Part shown: positions 45,114-54,070 of the stretch, one piece after another
How positions within the stretch are numbered: the stretch's first letter is position 1
Layout of the letters: the number at the start of each line of letters is the position of its first letter
Source: DATFDN01 sp963818885
Lineage (GTDB): Bacteria > Pseudomonadota > Alphaproteobacteria > Acetobacterales > Acetobacteraceae
Direction of reading: 5' to 3'
Length of the DNA stretch: 64,000 nt
NCBI GenBank assembly: GCA_963818885.1
Contig: CAWFTP010000002.1
Coordinates: 1 to 64,000, forward strand
The notes under the pieces: generated by a model
Told to the model about the DNA's origin: nothing
What the model saw: the letters and a program-made list of their open reading frames with translations, nothing else
Database searches by the model: none
Position numbers and translations under genes: made by a program

Positions 45114-45983
45114 TTGCTGACCCTGATCCTGTTTAACGTCTTCAACGGTGTCATCATCGGGCTGTTCTACGTACTGATGGCGCTTGGCCTCGCGATGATC
45201 CTGAACCTCTCGGGCGTCATCAACTTCGCGCACGGCAACTTCCTCGCTCTCGGCGGGTATTTCGCCTTTGCCCTGATCCCGTTCGTCGGCTTCTGGGTCG
45301 CGCTGATCGTCTCGCCGATCATCGTGGGGGTGATCGGGCTGATTCTCGAACGCACCATCATCCGCCCGCTCTATCTGCGCGACCCGGTCTACAGCCTGCT
45401 GCTGACCTTCGGCCTCGCCTTCATCATCCAGGACGTGTGCCGCACAGTCTGGGGGGTGAACGGGCTGCCGCTGACTCCCCCACCCAGCATCAACCAGCCG
45501 GTCAGCAGCCAGTTCTTCTTCCTCACCGGCTACCGGCTGTTCATCATCGGCATCGTCGTGCTGACCATCGTCGCCCTGTTCCTGTTCCTGCGCCGCTCCC
45601 GCATGGGGATGCGCATCCGCGCCGGGACGCTCGATCTGGAGACGGTGTCGGCGCTCGGCATCAACGTGCGCCTGCTGCGCTCGTTTAACTTCGGCCTCGG
45701 TATCTTCCTGGCGGGGCTCGCCGGCGTGCTGGCGGGCGGGCAGATCGGGCTGAATCCCAACATGGGCGATGACCTGCTGCTGCCGGCTTTCATCGCCATC
45801 ATCGTGGGCGGGGTGGGAAGCCTGATCGGCACACTGATCGGCGGCATCATCATCGGGGTCGCGGGGGCGCTGACCACGGTGTTCTTCCCGTCCGGCAGCG
45901 AGGTGGTGATCTACCTCATCATGATCATCGTGCTGCTGGTCCGTCCGCGCGGGCTGCTCGGCGAGGAAGGGATGCTGACGTGA
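45114..45983 (+). CDS. livH: Branched-chain amino-acid-type ABC permease LivH
   Basis: A 289-residue inner membrane permease with about eight transmembrane segments. MILNLSGVINFAHGNFLALG is the LivH signature near residue 30; LRRSRMGMRIRAGTLDLETV with SALGINV marks the cytoplasmic coupling loop that contacts the ATPase. No ATG is available near the N-terminus; TTG 45114 is the likely start. livM overlaps its end (GTGA). Confidence 0.93.
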   Translation: MLTLILFNVFNGVIIGLFYVLMALGLAMILNLSGVINFAHGNFLALGGYFAFALIPFVGFWVALIVSPIIVGVIGLILERTIIRPLYLRDPVYSLLLTFGLAFIIQDVCRTVWGVNGLPLTPPPSINQPVSSQFFFLTGYRLFIIGIVVLTIVALFLFLRRSRMGMRIRAGTLDLETVSALGINVRLLRSFNFGLGIFLAGLAGVLAGGQIGLNPNMGDDLLLPAFIAIIVGGVGSLIGTLIGGIIIGVAGALTTVFFPSGSEVVIYLIMIIVLLVRPRGLLGEEGMLT

Positions 45984-46963
45984 GCAGCACCACGATCGGC
46001 GAGGTATTCGAGCGCCGGAGCAACATCCGCGAGCGGCTCTCGCTCGTGCTCATCTGGGCGGTGCTGCTCACGGTGCCGCTCTGGCTGCCGGCGATCGGCG
46101 GCTACACCTCGCTCGCTGGGCGCATCCTGGTATTTGCGCTGGCCGCGATGGGGCTCAACTTCCTGCTCGGCTTCACCGGCGTGATGTCGTTCGGCCATGC
46201 GGCGTATTTCGGCCTGGGCGCTTATGGCTGCGGGCTGATGCTGAAATACGTCACCAGCAGCACGCTGCTCGCGATGCTCGCAGGCATCGTGCTCGGCACG
46301 CTCGGCGGCGCGCTGTTCGGGGCGCTGATCGTGCGGCGCAAGGGCGTCTACTTCGCCATGCTGACGATCGCATTCGGCGAGATCTGCTATTACATCGCCT
46401 ATAGCTGGAACAGCTTCACCGGCGGCTATGACGGGCTGCGCGGCTTTCAACGCCAGCCGATCCATCTCGGGCCGTGGATCGTCGACATCCAGAACAACGT
46501 GGCGGTGTTCTACTTCTTCATCCTTGCCGTGTTCGCGGTCTGCGTCGGGCTGATGGCGCTGCTGCTGCGCTCGCCGTTCGGGCGCACGCTGATCGCCATC
46601 CGGGAGAACCAGCGCCGGGCGCGCTTCCTCGGCATCCCGGTGGAGCGGCATATCTGGCTGTCCTTCACGATCTCGACCCTCTTCACCTCGGTAGCCGGAT
46701 CGCTCTATGCGCTGATCAACAATTTCGCCGATCCGACGACGCTGAACTACATCATCTCGGGCGACCTGGTGATCATGGCGGTGATGGGCGGGATGCGCTC
46801 CTTCTGGGGACCGCTGATCGGGGCGGCGATCTTCGTCGCCTTGCAGGACTACATCTCGTCGGCGACGGTGAACTGGATGAGCTTCGTCGGCCTGATCTTC
46901 GTGATCGTGGTGCTGTTCTTCCCGCGCGGGGTGCTCGGCTATTTGCGGCGGCTGCCGATATGA
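45980..46963 (+). CDS. livM: Branched-chain amino-acid-type ABC permease LivM
   Basis: A 327-residue second permease. GLNFLLGFTGVMSFGHAAYF is the family signature, LLRSPFGRTLIAIRENQRRA with FLGIPVERH the coupling loop, and VMGGMRSFWGPLIGAAIFV the last conserved membrane region. GTG start overlapping livH and ATGA overlap with livG show tight translational coupling. Confidence 0.93.
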   Translation: MSSTTIGEVFERRSNIRERLSLVLIWAVLLTVPLWLPAIGGYTSLAGRILVFALAAMGLNFLLGFTGVMSFGHAAYFGLGAYGCGLMLKYVTSSTLLAMLAGIVLGTLGGALFGALIVRRKGVYFAMLTIAFGEICYYIAYSWNSFTGGYDGLRGFQRQPIHLGPWIVDIQNNVAVFYFFILAVFAVCVGLMALLLRSPFGRTLIAIRENQRRARFLGIPVERHIWLSFTISTLFTSVAGSLYALINNFADPTTLNYIISGDLVIMAVMGGMRSFWGPLIGAAIFVALQDYISSATVNWMSFVGLIFVIVVLFFPRGVLGYLRRLPI

Positions 46964-47713
46964 GCCTGCTCGAGATCCGCAATGCCACCAAGGTGTTCGG
47001 CAGCCTGGTCGCGGTGGACGGCGTCTCCATGGCGGTCGAGACGGGGCAGCTGCGCGCGATCATCGGCCCGAATGGCGCCGGCAAGACCACATTCTTCAAC
47101 CTGATCACCGGATTCTTCCCGCCGACCTCGGGGCAGATCCTGCTCGACGGGCGCGACATCACGCACGCGAACGCGACGCGGCGCGTGCATATGGGCCTCG
47201 CGCGCACGTTCCAGATCACCGAGATCTTCCCCGAGCTTACGGTGCGCGAGAACGTGCAGGTGGCGGTGGAAGCGGCGACCGGCTTTCGGATGCGACCCTG
47301 GATCAGCGGCGGCGAGGCCGCGCGCGTGCGCGACCGGATCGAGGAGCTGCTGCGCGCGACGGGGCTTGCCGCGCAGGCCGACCGGCTGGTGGGCGAGATG
47401 TCGCACGGCGATCAGCGCGCCGCCGAGATCGCGATGGCGCTCGCGCTTGCGCCCGCGCGTCCTGCTGCTCGACGAGCCGACCGCCGGCATGGGCGAGCAG
47501 GAGACGTATCAGATCGCCCGGCTGATTCGCCGGCTCCACAAGGAGAGCGGCTACACGATTGTGCTGATCGAGCACGACATGCGCGTCGTCTTCAACCTTG
47601 CCGACCGGATCATGGTGCTCGATCAGGGGCGCCCGCTCGCCGAGGGGACGCCCGAGGAGATCGCCGCCGATCCCGCAGTGCAGACGGCGTATCTGGGAAA
47701 GGCCGACGCATGA
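46960..47713 (+). pseudogene. livG: ABC transporter ATPase LivG, frameshifted
   Basis: The first frame has Walker A (IIGPNGAGKTTFF), the Q-loop region LARTFQITEIFPEL, and a signature variant MSHGDQRAAEIAMALA. At about 47452 an extra C in GCGCCCGCGCG shifts the frame; Walker B and the H-loop (VLLLDEPTAGMGEQETYQIA, IVLIEHDMRVVFNLADRIMV) continue in the next frame to the stop at 47713. Removing one base restores about 250 residues. It is coupled to livM and livF by ATGA overlaps. Confidence 0.88.
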
Positions 47714-48444
47714 GCGCGCTGACCGCCGAAGGGCTCAACACGTATTACGGCAAGAGCCACATCCTGCTCGATGTCGGGCTCGAAGTGGCGGAGGGGAAGA
47801 TCACCACCTTGCTTGGGCGCAACGGCGCCGGCAAGACCACGACGTTGCGCAGCCTGGTCGGCCTGACGCCGCCGCGCAGCGGACGCGTCACCATCTTCGG
47901 GCGCGAGACCACGCGCCTGCCACCCTACCGGATCGCCGCACTTGGCGTCGGCTATGTGCCGGAGGGGCGCAAGATCTTTCCCAACCTGACGGTGCACGAC
48001 AATCTGCTGGTGCCATTGGAGCGGCCGGGGCCGTGGAATGTCGAGCGGGCGTATGAGCTGTTTCCGCGCCTTGCCGAGCGGCGGAGCAATCTGGGCCGGC
48101 AGCTCTCGGGCGGCGAGCAGGAGATGCTATCCATCGCGCGTGCGATGCTGCTCAATCCGGAGCTGCTGATCCTGGATGAGCCGTCACAGGGCCTCGCGCC
48201 GTTGATCGTCGCCGAGGTGTTCCGCGTGGTGACGCGGATGCGCGAGGAGGGACTGTCGGTGCTGCTGGTCGAGCAGAACGTGCGGGCGGGCCTGGAGGTC
48301 GCGGACAACGCCTACGTGCTCGATCACGGGCAGATGGTGTGGTCTGGCTCGGCGGCCGAGCTTGCGAAGGACGAGGAGCGCATCCACGCGCTGGCCGGCG
48401 CGTCGGCCGAGCAATGGTCGTTCGACGAGCTGCTGCCGGTGTGA
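47710..48444 (+). CDS. livF: ABC transporter ATPase LivF
   Basis: A 244-residue ATPase of the LivF type. Walker A is LLGRNGAGKTTTLRSLVG, the Q-loop region VGYVPEGRKIFPNLTV, the signature LSGGEQEMLSIARAM, Walker B LLILDEPSQGLAPLIV, and the H-loop position is Gln-rich (LLVEQNVRAGLEVAD), as is usual for LivF. ATG 47710 overlaps livG by 4 nt. It ends the importer operon. Confidence 0.95.
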   Translation: MSALTAEGLNTYYGKSHILLDVGLEVAEGKITTLLGRNGAGKTTTLRSLVGLTPPRSGRVTIFGRETTRLPPYRIAALGVGYVPEGRKIFPNLTVHDNLLVPLERPGPWNVERAYELFPRLAERRSNLGRQLSGGEQEMLSIARAMLLNPELLILDEPSQGLAPLIVAEVFRVVTRMREEGLSVLLVEQNVRAGLEVADNAYVLDHGQMVWSGSAAELAKDEERIHALAGASAEQWSFDELLPV

Positions 48445-48451
48445 CAAGCCC

Positions 48452-49627
48452 CTATGCTGCGGGCATGCGGAAAGTGAATCGGGTCTCCCGGGAGTCCGAC
48501 TGCGCCGTGAGCGTGCCGCCATGGGCGCGGGCGATCGCGGCGGCGATGTAGAGGCCCAGCCCGAGACCCTGTCCGACTGATTGCCGATCGCCACGGGAGA
48601 ATGGGGCGAATAGACGCTCCATCACCTCGGGCGGAATCGGGGGGCCGCCATTGGCGACCGACAGGGTGAAGAGGCCGTACTCGATCGATGCGCACAACCT
48701 GACCGGCTGATCCGCCGCCCCGTGACGCAGCGCGTTGCCGAGCAGGTTGGAAAAGAGCTGTGCGATACGCGCTGGATCGCAGTCGAGATGCATATCCGGG
48801 GCGAACGAAGTCTCAATCACCCGGTCGGGATAGCCGGCGCGCAACTCCTCGACGACCTGTTCCAGAATCGGCACGGCCGGCGAGTCCGTCTCTCGGCTCA
48901 GAGTGATTCCGCCGCCCAGCCGGCCGCGTGCGAAGTCGAGCGTGTTGTCGATCAGGCCCGACATGCGTCGCACCGCGCCGTCCAGCAGGCCCAGGATGCG
49001 CGTGCCGTGCTCGGTCAGCGCCTCTTTGCGCAGGAGCTTCACGCCACTGTCGATCGCGGCCAGCGGATTGCGCAGATCATGGCCGAGCACTCCGATAGAC
49101 TGCTCGCGCAGCACCGCATCAGCGCGTTCACCCGCTAGGTCCGCGCAACTCGCTGCGATATCGTCGAGCGCATCGAGATGAAATGCGATCAGCTCGGCGA
49201 ACAGCCTGAACATGCCGATGATTTCCGGCGTATTCAGCCGCGCCGGACGGGGATCGATCGCGCAGAGCGTGCCGAAGAATCGCCCATCGGAACGGACGAT
49301 GGGCACCGAGATATAGCTCTGAAACCCGTATCGCCGTGGGGTCCCGTGGTGCCTGTATGCCTCGTCCTCATCGACATGGTTGATGATGATGGGCTCGCGA
49401 CAGCCGCGCACCTCCTGACAGATGGTGGTCGTTACATCCAGCTCGCCGCCCGGCTCCAGTCCGAAGGCGATGTCGTCCTTGACGCCGCAAGCGATCCAGC
49501 GGTCTTCCGTGACGCGGGCGACGGCGGCGAAGCCCATGCCGGTTGTCCGGCAGACGACATCGAGGATGGTCGATATGGCCGGAATGCGCCCGACCGCCTT
49601 GACCTCGCTGTCGATGTTCCTCGCCAT
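48452..49627 (-). CDS. Soluble GAF-domain sensor histidine kinase
   Basis: About 391 residues with no transmembrane segment. A GAF domain (residues 10-165: GMGFAAVARVTEDRWIACGV, PIVRSDGRFFGTLCAIDPRP) precedes the HisKA helix with phospho-acceptor SIGVLGHDLRNPLAAIDSG and the HATPase domain (N box LFSNLLGNALRHGA, G boxes GQGLGLGLYIAAAIARAHGG). No response regulator is adjacent. The start (ATG 49627) lies 13 nt after the MaoC stop, so it is probably in the MaoC transcript. The ligand of the GAF domain is unknown. Confidence 0.9.
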   Translation of the reverse strand: MARNIDSEVKAVGRIPAISTILDVVCRTTGMGFAAVARVTEDRWIACGVKDDIAFGLEPGGELDVTTTICQEVRGCREPIIINHVDEDEAYRHHGTPRRYGFQSYISVPIVRSDGRFFGTLCAIDPRPARLNTPEIIGMFRLFAELIAFHLDALDDIAASCADLAGERADAVLREQSIGVLGHDLRNPLAAIDSGVKLLRKEALTEHGTRILGLLDGAVRRMSGLIDNTLDFARGRLGGGITLSRETDSPAVPILEQVVEELRAGYPDRVIETSFAPDMHLDCDPARIAQLFSNLLGNALRHGAADQPVRLCASIEYGLFTLSVANGGPPIPPEVMERLFAPFSRGDRQSVGQGLGLGLYIAAAIARAHGGTLTAQSDSRETRFTFRMPAA

Positions 49628-49640
49628 TAGCCTCCCCGCC

Positions 49641-50096
49641 CTACGCCGTCGGGCGGCGGCGCATGAAGGCGGCGCGCAGGCAGGTTGCCACCACCTCGCC
49701 GCGCTGGTTGATGCCCTGGTGCTCGAATTCGACCACGCCGGCGCCGGGCCGGGATTTGCTCGCACGCACTGATTTCACCACCGAGCGGGCGCGGATGGTA
49801 TCGCCGTGGAACACGGGCTTGGGGAACGCGACCTCGCGCATTCCCAGGTTGCCGATCGTGGTGCCGAGTGTCGTGTCGCCGACCGTCATGCCGATCACCA
49901 GGCCCAGGGTGAAGATGCTGTTCACGAGCGGCTTGCCGAACTCGGTCGTGCGCGCGAACTCGGCATCCAAGTGAAGCGGCTGCGGGTTCATCGTGAGGCA
50001 GGTGAACAGCACGTTGTCCGCCTCGGTGACGGTGCGCGTCACGCTGTGCTCAAACACCTGTCCCTCGTGGAACTCCTCGAAATAGAGCCCGGGCAT
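49641..50096 (-). CDS. MaoC-like dehydratase (hotdog fold)
   Basis: A 151-residue MaoC/enoyl-CoA hydratase 2-type protein. YFEEFHEGQVFEHSVTRTVT and NVLFTCLTMNPQPLHLDAEF contain the catalytic-type D/N-x-x-x-x-H segment; FPKPVFHGDTIRARSVV is the second conserved block. It hydrates or dehydrates short acyl-CoAs such as mesaconyl-CoA-type substrates. The 5' region contains the phased TGTACGCAA array, about 90 bp upstream of the start. Confidence 0.9.
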   Translation of the reverse strand: MPGLYFEEFHEGQVFEHSVTRTVTEADNVLFTCLTMNPQPLHLDAEFARTTEFGKPLVNSIFTLGLVIGMTVGDTTLGTTIGNLGMREVAFPKPVFHGDTIRARSVVKSVRASKSRPGAGVVEFEHQGINQRGEVVATCLRAAFMRRRPTA

Positions 50097-50187
50097 GTCT
50101 CGTCTCCCTTGCCGGAACGCGTCGCCGCCAGTCTAAGGCGGGATGACGGTAGGGATAAGGCTGGCGTGATCTGGTCGTTACGGGTCG

Positions 50188-50315
50188 TGTACGCAAGTTC
50201 GCGCCCCGGCATTCGGCGATGTACGCAAGCCACCGCCCTCGCCCGCAGCAGATGTACGCAACTCCGCTCACCGCCGCTGCCAGATATACGCAAACACAGG
50301 CTCCCGTGTACACAA
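50188..50315. repeat. Phased array of five TGTACGCAA nonamers
   Basis: TGTACGCAA occurs at 50188, 50220 and 50253; a one-base variant TATACGCAA at 50285; and TGTACACAA at 50307. Start-to-start distances are 32, 33, 32 and 22 bp, close to three, three, three and two helical turns. The intervening sequence is not conserved. The array fills the 232-bp gap between tmk and the MaoC gene, whose start is at 50096. It looks like a multi-site operator; no protein frame is plausible here. Confidence 0.7.
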
Positions 50316-50328
50316 ATATGCGCCCCGC

Positions 50329-50958
50329 CTATCCCCCCAGGAGTGAGGCGAGCTGCCTGGTGCGCAGGATCGCGGCGTGGACGGCGGCCGGCGGGCCATC
50401 CGCATCGACCAGCGCGCATCGATCCGGTTCGGCGGCGGCGATGGCGCGGAACCCCTCGGCGACACGCGCGTGAAACTCGGCATCCATGCGCTCATAGCGG
50501 TCGTCCTCGCCGCCGCGGGCGCGCAATCGGGCGAGTGCGGTTGCCAATGAGGCGGTGAGCACGATCGTCGCATCGGGCACGAGGCCGATCATGGCGGCGA
50601 GGGCGGCGATGCGCTCCCGATTCACCCCCTGGCCCCAGCCCTGATAGGCCATCGTCGAATCGGCGAAGCGGTCGCAGACAACCCAGGTCCCCACGTCGAG
50701 AGCGGGGCGGATGACGCGGGTCACGTGCTCGGCGCGGGCGGCGACGTGGAGCAGCGTTTCGGCGAGCGGCACGAGGGCGATCTTCCCTGACAGAAGCAGG
50801 CCGCGCAGGGCCTCCGAGCCGGGCGTGCCGCCCGGCTCGCGGGTGTGCAGGACCGGCAGGCCGCGCGCTGCCAGGGCGTCCGCGAGCAGGCGCGCCTGGG
50901 TGGTCTTGCCGGTGCCCTCGCCGCCTTCGAGCGTGATGAAGCCGCCGCGGTGGGACAC
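50329..50958 (-). CDS. tmk: Thymidylate kinase
   Basis: Tmk phosphorylates dTMP to dTDP. The P-loop is FITLEGGEGTGKTTQARLLA, the dTMP-binding DR motif is VVCDRFADSTMAYQGWGQGV, and the LID region has RLRARGGEDDRYERMDAEFH. 209 residues is normal. It follows dacA by 13 nt. In many alphaproteobacteria holB comes next; here the repeat array does. Confidence 0.95.
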   Translation of the reverse strand: MSHRGGFITLEGGEGTGKTTQARLLADALAARGLPVLHTREPGGTPGSEALRGLLLSGKIALVPLAETLLHVAARAEHVTRVIRPALDVGTWVVCDRFADSTMAYQGWGQGVNRERIAALAAMIGLVPDATIVLTASLATALARLRARGGEDDRYERMDAEFHARVAEGFRAIAAAEPDRCALVDADGPPAAVHAAILRTRQLASLLGG

Positions 50959-50971
50959 GCGCGCCAGCGGA

Positions 50972-52183
50972 TCAGGCCCCGCCCACGTAGTGGGCGAGCA
51001 CGGCGAGCGCCCGGCCCGGGAAGCCCAGCTTCGGGACGTCGGCCCCCGCGACCAGCGTGATCGCCGGGTGTTCCGGCACGCCCTGGCCGGTCACCGTCAC
51101 ATTGCCGAGGGGCGCGCCGCGCGCGACCGGCGCGCGCACCGGCGCCGCATAGTCCAGCTTGATTGCGGCGGTCTTCTGCCAGTTGCGCGGCATGGTGACG
51201 ACGAGCGCTCCCCCGTTCGCCGTGACCAGCGGCACGGTGGCGGCGGTCCCCAACCAGACTGGCACCTGCTCGACCGGCTGGTTGGCGGCGAACAGGGTCA
51301 CGTCGTCGAAATTGGCGAATGCCCAATCCATCAGGCGCTCCCCCTCCTCGGCACGCTGACGCATCGAGTCCATCCCATTAAGGACCAGGATGATCCGCCG
51401 GCTGCCGCGTAGGGTGCTCGCCACGAGGCCGTAGCCGCCTGACTCCGTATGGCCGGTCTTCAGCCCATCAGCGGTGCCCTTCTGCACCAGCGGGTTGCGG
51501 TTGCCCTGCTCAATGTTGTTGTAGCGGAACGTCCGCTCGCCAGCGTAGTGATAATAGTCCGGGAAACTCCGGATGATGGCGGCGGCCAGGATCGCGATGT
51601 CGCGCGCGCTCATGTAGTGGTTGGGGTCCGGCCAGCCGGTCGAGTTGACGAAATGCGAGTGGGTGAGCCCGAGCTTCTTCGCCGTCTCGTTCATCAGCAC
51701 GGCGAACTGCTCCTCGGAGCCGGAGATCGCCTCGGCCAGCACGATGCAGGCATCGTTGCCGGAGTCGACCTCGATGCCGCGGATCAGGTCCTCGACCGAA
51801 GCCTGGGTGCCGATCTGGACGAACATCTTGGAGCCGCCCATGCGCCAGGCGCGTTCCGAGACCGGGAGCTTGTCGTCGAGGCGCATCCGCCCGTCCTTGA
51901 GGCGGGAATAGACGATGTAGAGGGTCATTAGCTTGGTCATCGACGACGGCGGCATCTGCTCGTCCGCCGCCTTCTCGAGCAGGCTGGCACCCGTGTTGTA
52001 GTCCATCGCATAGGCCCAACGCGCCCCGGTATCGACTGGACCGAGTGGCGTGTTCGCTGGAGCTGCTGGGGGTTGCTGCGGGTCCGCCGCCCTGGCCGCC
52101 TTGGGGTGTGCCGCCCGGGCCAGGGCCGACGGGGCAACGGCCAGCGAGGCACCGCCGAACAACACGGAGCGTCGGGTCAGCAT
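50972..52183 (-). CDS. dacA: D-alanyl-D-alanine carboxypeptidase (PBP5/6-like)
   Basis: A 403-residue S11 peptidase that trims cell-wall pentapeptides. An RR-containing signal peptide (MLTRRSVLFGGASLAVAPSA) exports it. The active-site SxxK is in MPPSSMTKLMTLYIVY, the SGN motif in VDSGNDACIVLAEAIS, and the KTG motif in GLKTGHTESGGYGLVAS. The ATG at 52183 has AGGAGG 9 nt upstream. It lies between rlpA and tmk in a conserved cell-wall cluster. Confidence 0.94.
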   Translation of the reverse strand: MLTRRSVLFGGASLAVAPSALARAAHPKAARAADPQQPPAAPANTPLGPVDTGARWAYAMDYNTGASLLEKAADEQMPPSSMTKLMTLYIVYSRLKDGRMRLDDKLPVSERAWRMGGSKMFVQIGTQASVEDLIRGIEVDSGNDACIVLAEAISGSEEQFAVLMNETAKKLGLTHSHFVNSTGWPDPNHYMSARDIAILAAAIIRSFPDYYHYAGERTFRYNNIEQGNRNPLVQKGTADGLKTGHTESGGYGLVASTLRGSRRIILVLNGMDSMRQRAEEGERLMDWAFANFDDVTLFAANQPVEQVPVWLGTAATVPLVTANGGALVVTMPRNWQKTAAIKLDYAAPVRAPVARGAPLGNVTVTGQGVPEHPAITLVAGADVPKLGFPGRALAVLAHYVGGA

Positions 52184-52196
52184 GGGAATCGGCCTC

Positions 52197-53045
52197 CTAT
52201 TCGACCACGATTCTGGCATCGGTTACTCCCGCGCGAACGGCCCGGTCCAGCGCGGCGTCAGCCTCGGCGACGGTCGCGAAGGGGCCCAGCCGGACGCGAT
52301 ATCCCGCTCCTTCCAGAGCATCGAGCCGGACGATCTGGGCGGGCTCATGCAGTGCCGCCGCCTGGTGCACGGCGTAGCGGCGATCGGTGAAGCGGCTCAG
52401 CCGAACGTAGAGGGCGCCGGGCTCGGGGGCGCCCTGGATCACCTGTCCCGACAGGGCGACGAAAGGCGTGACTGCTGGCGCGGGAGCCTCTCCGATCGTG
52501 ACCGTGCGTGCGGGCCCACTGAGGCTCTGCGCGAGGACCGCCTCGCGCGGCGCGGCGGCGATCGCCAGGTGCGGCGCACCGGGGAGGGAGTCGGCGACGG
52601 CGTGGCTCTCGGCGGGAAGAACCTCCAGCCTGACCCGCGCGACCCCGTCCGCCGGAAAACTGAGCAGGGAGGCAACGCGCGGCGTGACCGCGATGAGGCG
52701 CCCGAGGTCCGCCGGACCGCGATCGTTCACCCGCACCAGGAGTTGCCGCCCGGTGTCGAGGTCGGTGAGCCTGGCGATCGCGGGGAGCTGGATGGTTCGG
52801 CTTGAGACCGCGAGCGCCTCCGGGTCGGAGACCTCCCCGTCGGCGGTCAGTTGCCCGCCGGTGTCACGGGCGACGGTGGCGAGGCCGGTGAGGGTCGCGC
52901 CGTACTGCTCGCGCGGGTAGTGCCATACGCCGCCAAGCTCATAGGGCTCGCCCAGCTGGTAGTGCACATGCGCGACCGGCGCCGGCGCGCGAGCGCAGGC
53001 GACGGGCAGCAGCGCGGCGAGCGCCAGCGCGCAAAGCCGCTTCAC
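52197..53045 (-). CDS. rlpA: RlpA-like septal lipoprotein with SPOR domain
   Basis: 282 residues: a lipoprotein signal (LLPVACARA lipobox), a double-psi beta-barrel (LTADGEVSDPEALAVSSRTI, QLPAIARLTDLDTGRQLLVR with VNDRGP) and a C-terminal SPOR-like domain (AALHEPAQIVRLDALEGAGY, RVRLGPFATVAEAD). RlpA cleaves denuded glycan strands at the septum in some species. The family's usual TANGE motif reads TADGE. It overlaps mltB by 4 nt. Confidence 0.9.
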   Translation of the reverse strand: MKRLCALALAALLPVACARAPAPVAHVHYQLGEPYELGGVWHYPREQYGATLTGLATVARDTGGQLTADGEVSDPEALAVSSRTIQLPAIARLTDLDTGRQLLVRVNDRGPADLGRLIAVTPRVASLLSFPADGVARVRLEVLPAESHAVADSLPGAPHLAIAAAPREAVLAQSLSGPARTVTIGEAPAPAVTPFVALSGQVIQGAPEPGALYVRLSRFTDRRYAVHQAAALHEPAQIVRLDALEGAGYRVRLGPFATVAEADAALDRAVRAGVTDARIVVE

Positions 53046-54015
53046 GCCAGCACGTTGTCCCCGATCAGGCCGACGACCAGCGCGTAGAAGTCAGACGGAT
53101 TGTAGCGGCGGATCGCCCTGAAGTTGGGAAACACCAGGAAGGCGTCCCCGCCGGCGCCGTCCGGCAGCAGCAGCGCCGCCGGCGCGTCGCCTGGCAGCGG
53201 CCGTCCGTCCACGCGCCGCACGCCATCGGACCGCCAGAACGCAATCGGGCGGGGTGCGTCGCGGTCGGCGAGATTGGGGTCGAGGCCGGGCGGGGCGCTC
53301 ACCTGGAAGCCCCAGGTCTGGCCCGGCGTCCAGCCGCTGCGCGCGAGGTAATTGGCGATGGAGGCGAGCACGTCGGGCGTGCTGGTCCAGATGTCACGCC
53401 GGCCGGTGCCCTGAAAATCCACAGCGTAGCGCAGGAAGGAGGTGGGCATGAACTGCGGCTGACCCATCGCGCCGGCGTAGGAGCCGGTCATCCGCGTCGG
53501 GGGTGATGTCGCCGTCCTGCAGGATGCGCAGCGCCGCCATCAGCTCGGCGCGGAAGAAACCGTGCCGGCGGCTGCCCCAGGCGAGGGTCGCGAGCGATTC
53601 GATCACCCCATAATCGCCGGTCTTGCCGCCATAGCTCGAACTCGAGGCCCCAGATGCCCAGGATCACCGGCGCACCCACGCCGAAACGATCCTGCACGGC
53701 GCCGAACAGGCGCGCGTCGCGCCGATAGGCCGCGCGCCCGTCCTGGATGCGCTGAGGCGTGACGAGCAGTGTGCGGTACTGGGTCCAGGTCAGCGTGGTC
53801 TCGGCGGGATGGGCGATCTTGTCGAGCACCTTCTGGTTCGGCTGCACGCCCGCCAACGCGCGATCAAGCGTGACAGCGGAGATGCCGGAGCGTCGTCCCT
53901 CGGCTCGCACGCCGGCGAGGAAGGCGCCGAAATCCTCGGCCCGCACTGCCCGAGGCAGGGCAGCGACCGCAGCGGCGGCGGTGAGTGCCGGCAACAGGGT
54001 GCGACGGGAAAGCAT
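53042..54015 (-). pseudogene. mltB: Lytic murein transglycosylase (MltB type), two frameshifts
   Basis: The product starts with a signal (MLSRRTLLPALTAAAAVAAL) and the MltB opening (FGAFLAGVRAEGRRSGISAV, DKIAHPAETTLTWTQYRTLL). The catalytic Glu lies in GVGAPVILGIWGLE. Directly afterwards (about 53635) one extra T shifts the frame to SYGGKTGDYGVIESLATLAW. At about 53490 one extra G shifts again, into MTGSYAGAMGQPQFMPTSFL to the end at 53042. Both are repaired by removing one base, giving about 323 residues. This is the first gene of the cell-wall cluster. Confidence 0.85.
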
Positions 54016-54070
54016 GAGGCGCGGTCTGCCACAAACCGCCGCGCCGGAGCAACATGCTTCCCGAGTCGCG

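Noticed and set aside
50188..50315. CRISPR array
   Set aside because: The repeats are only 9 bp, two of the five are imperfect, spacing is 22-33 bp in total and no cas genes are nearby.
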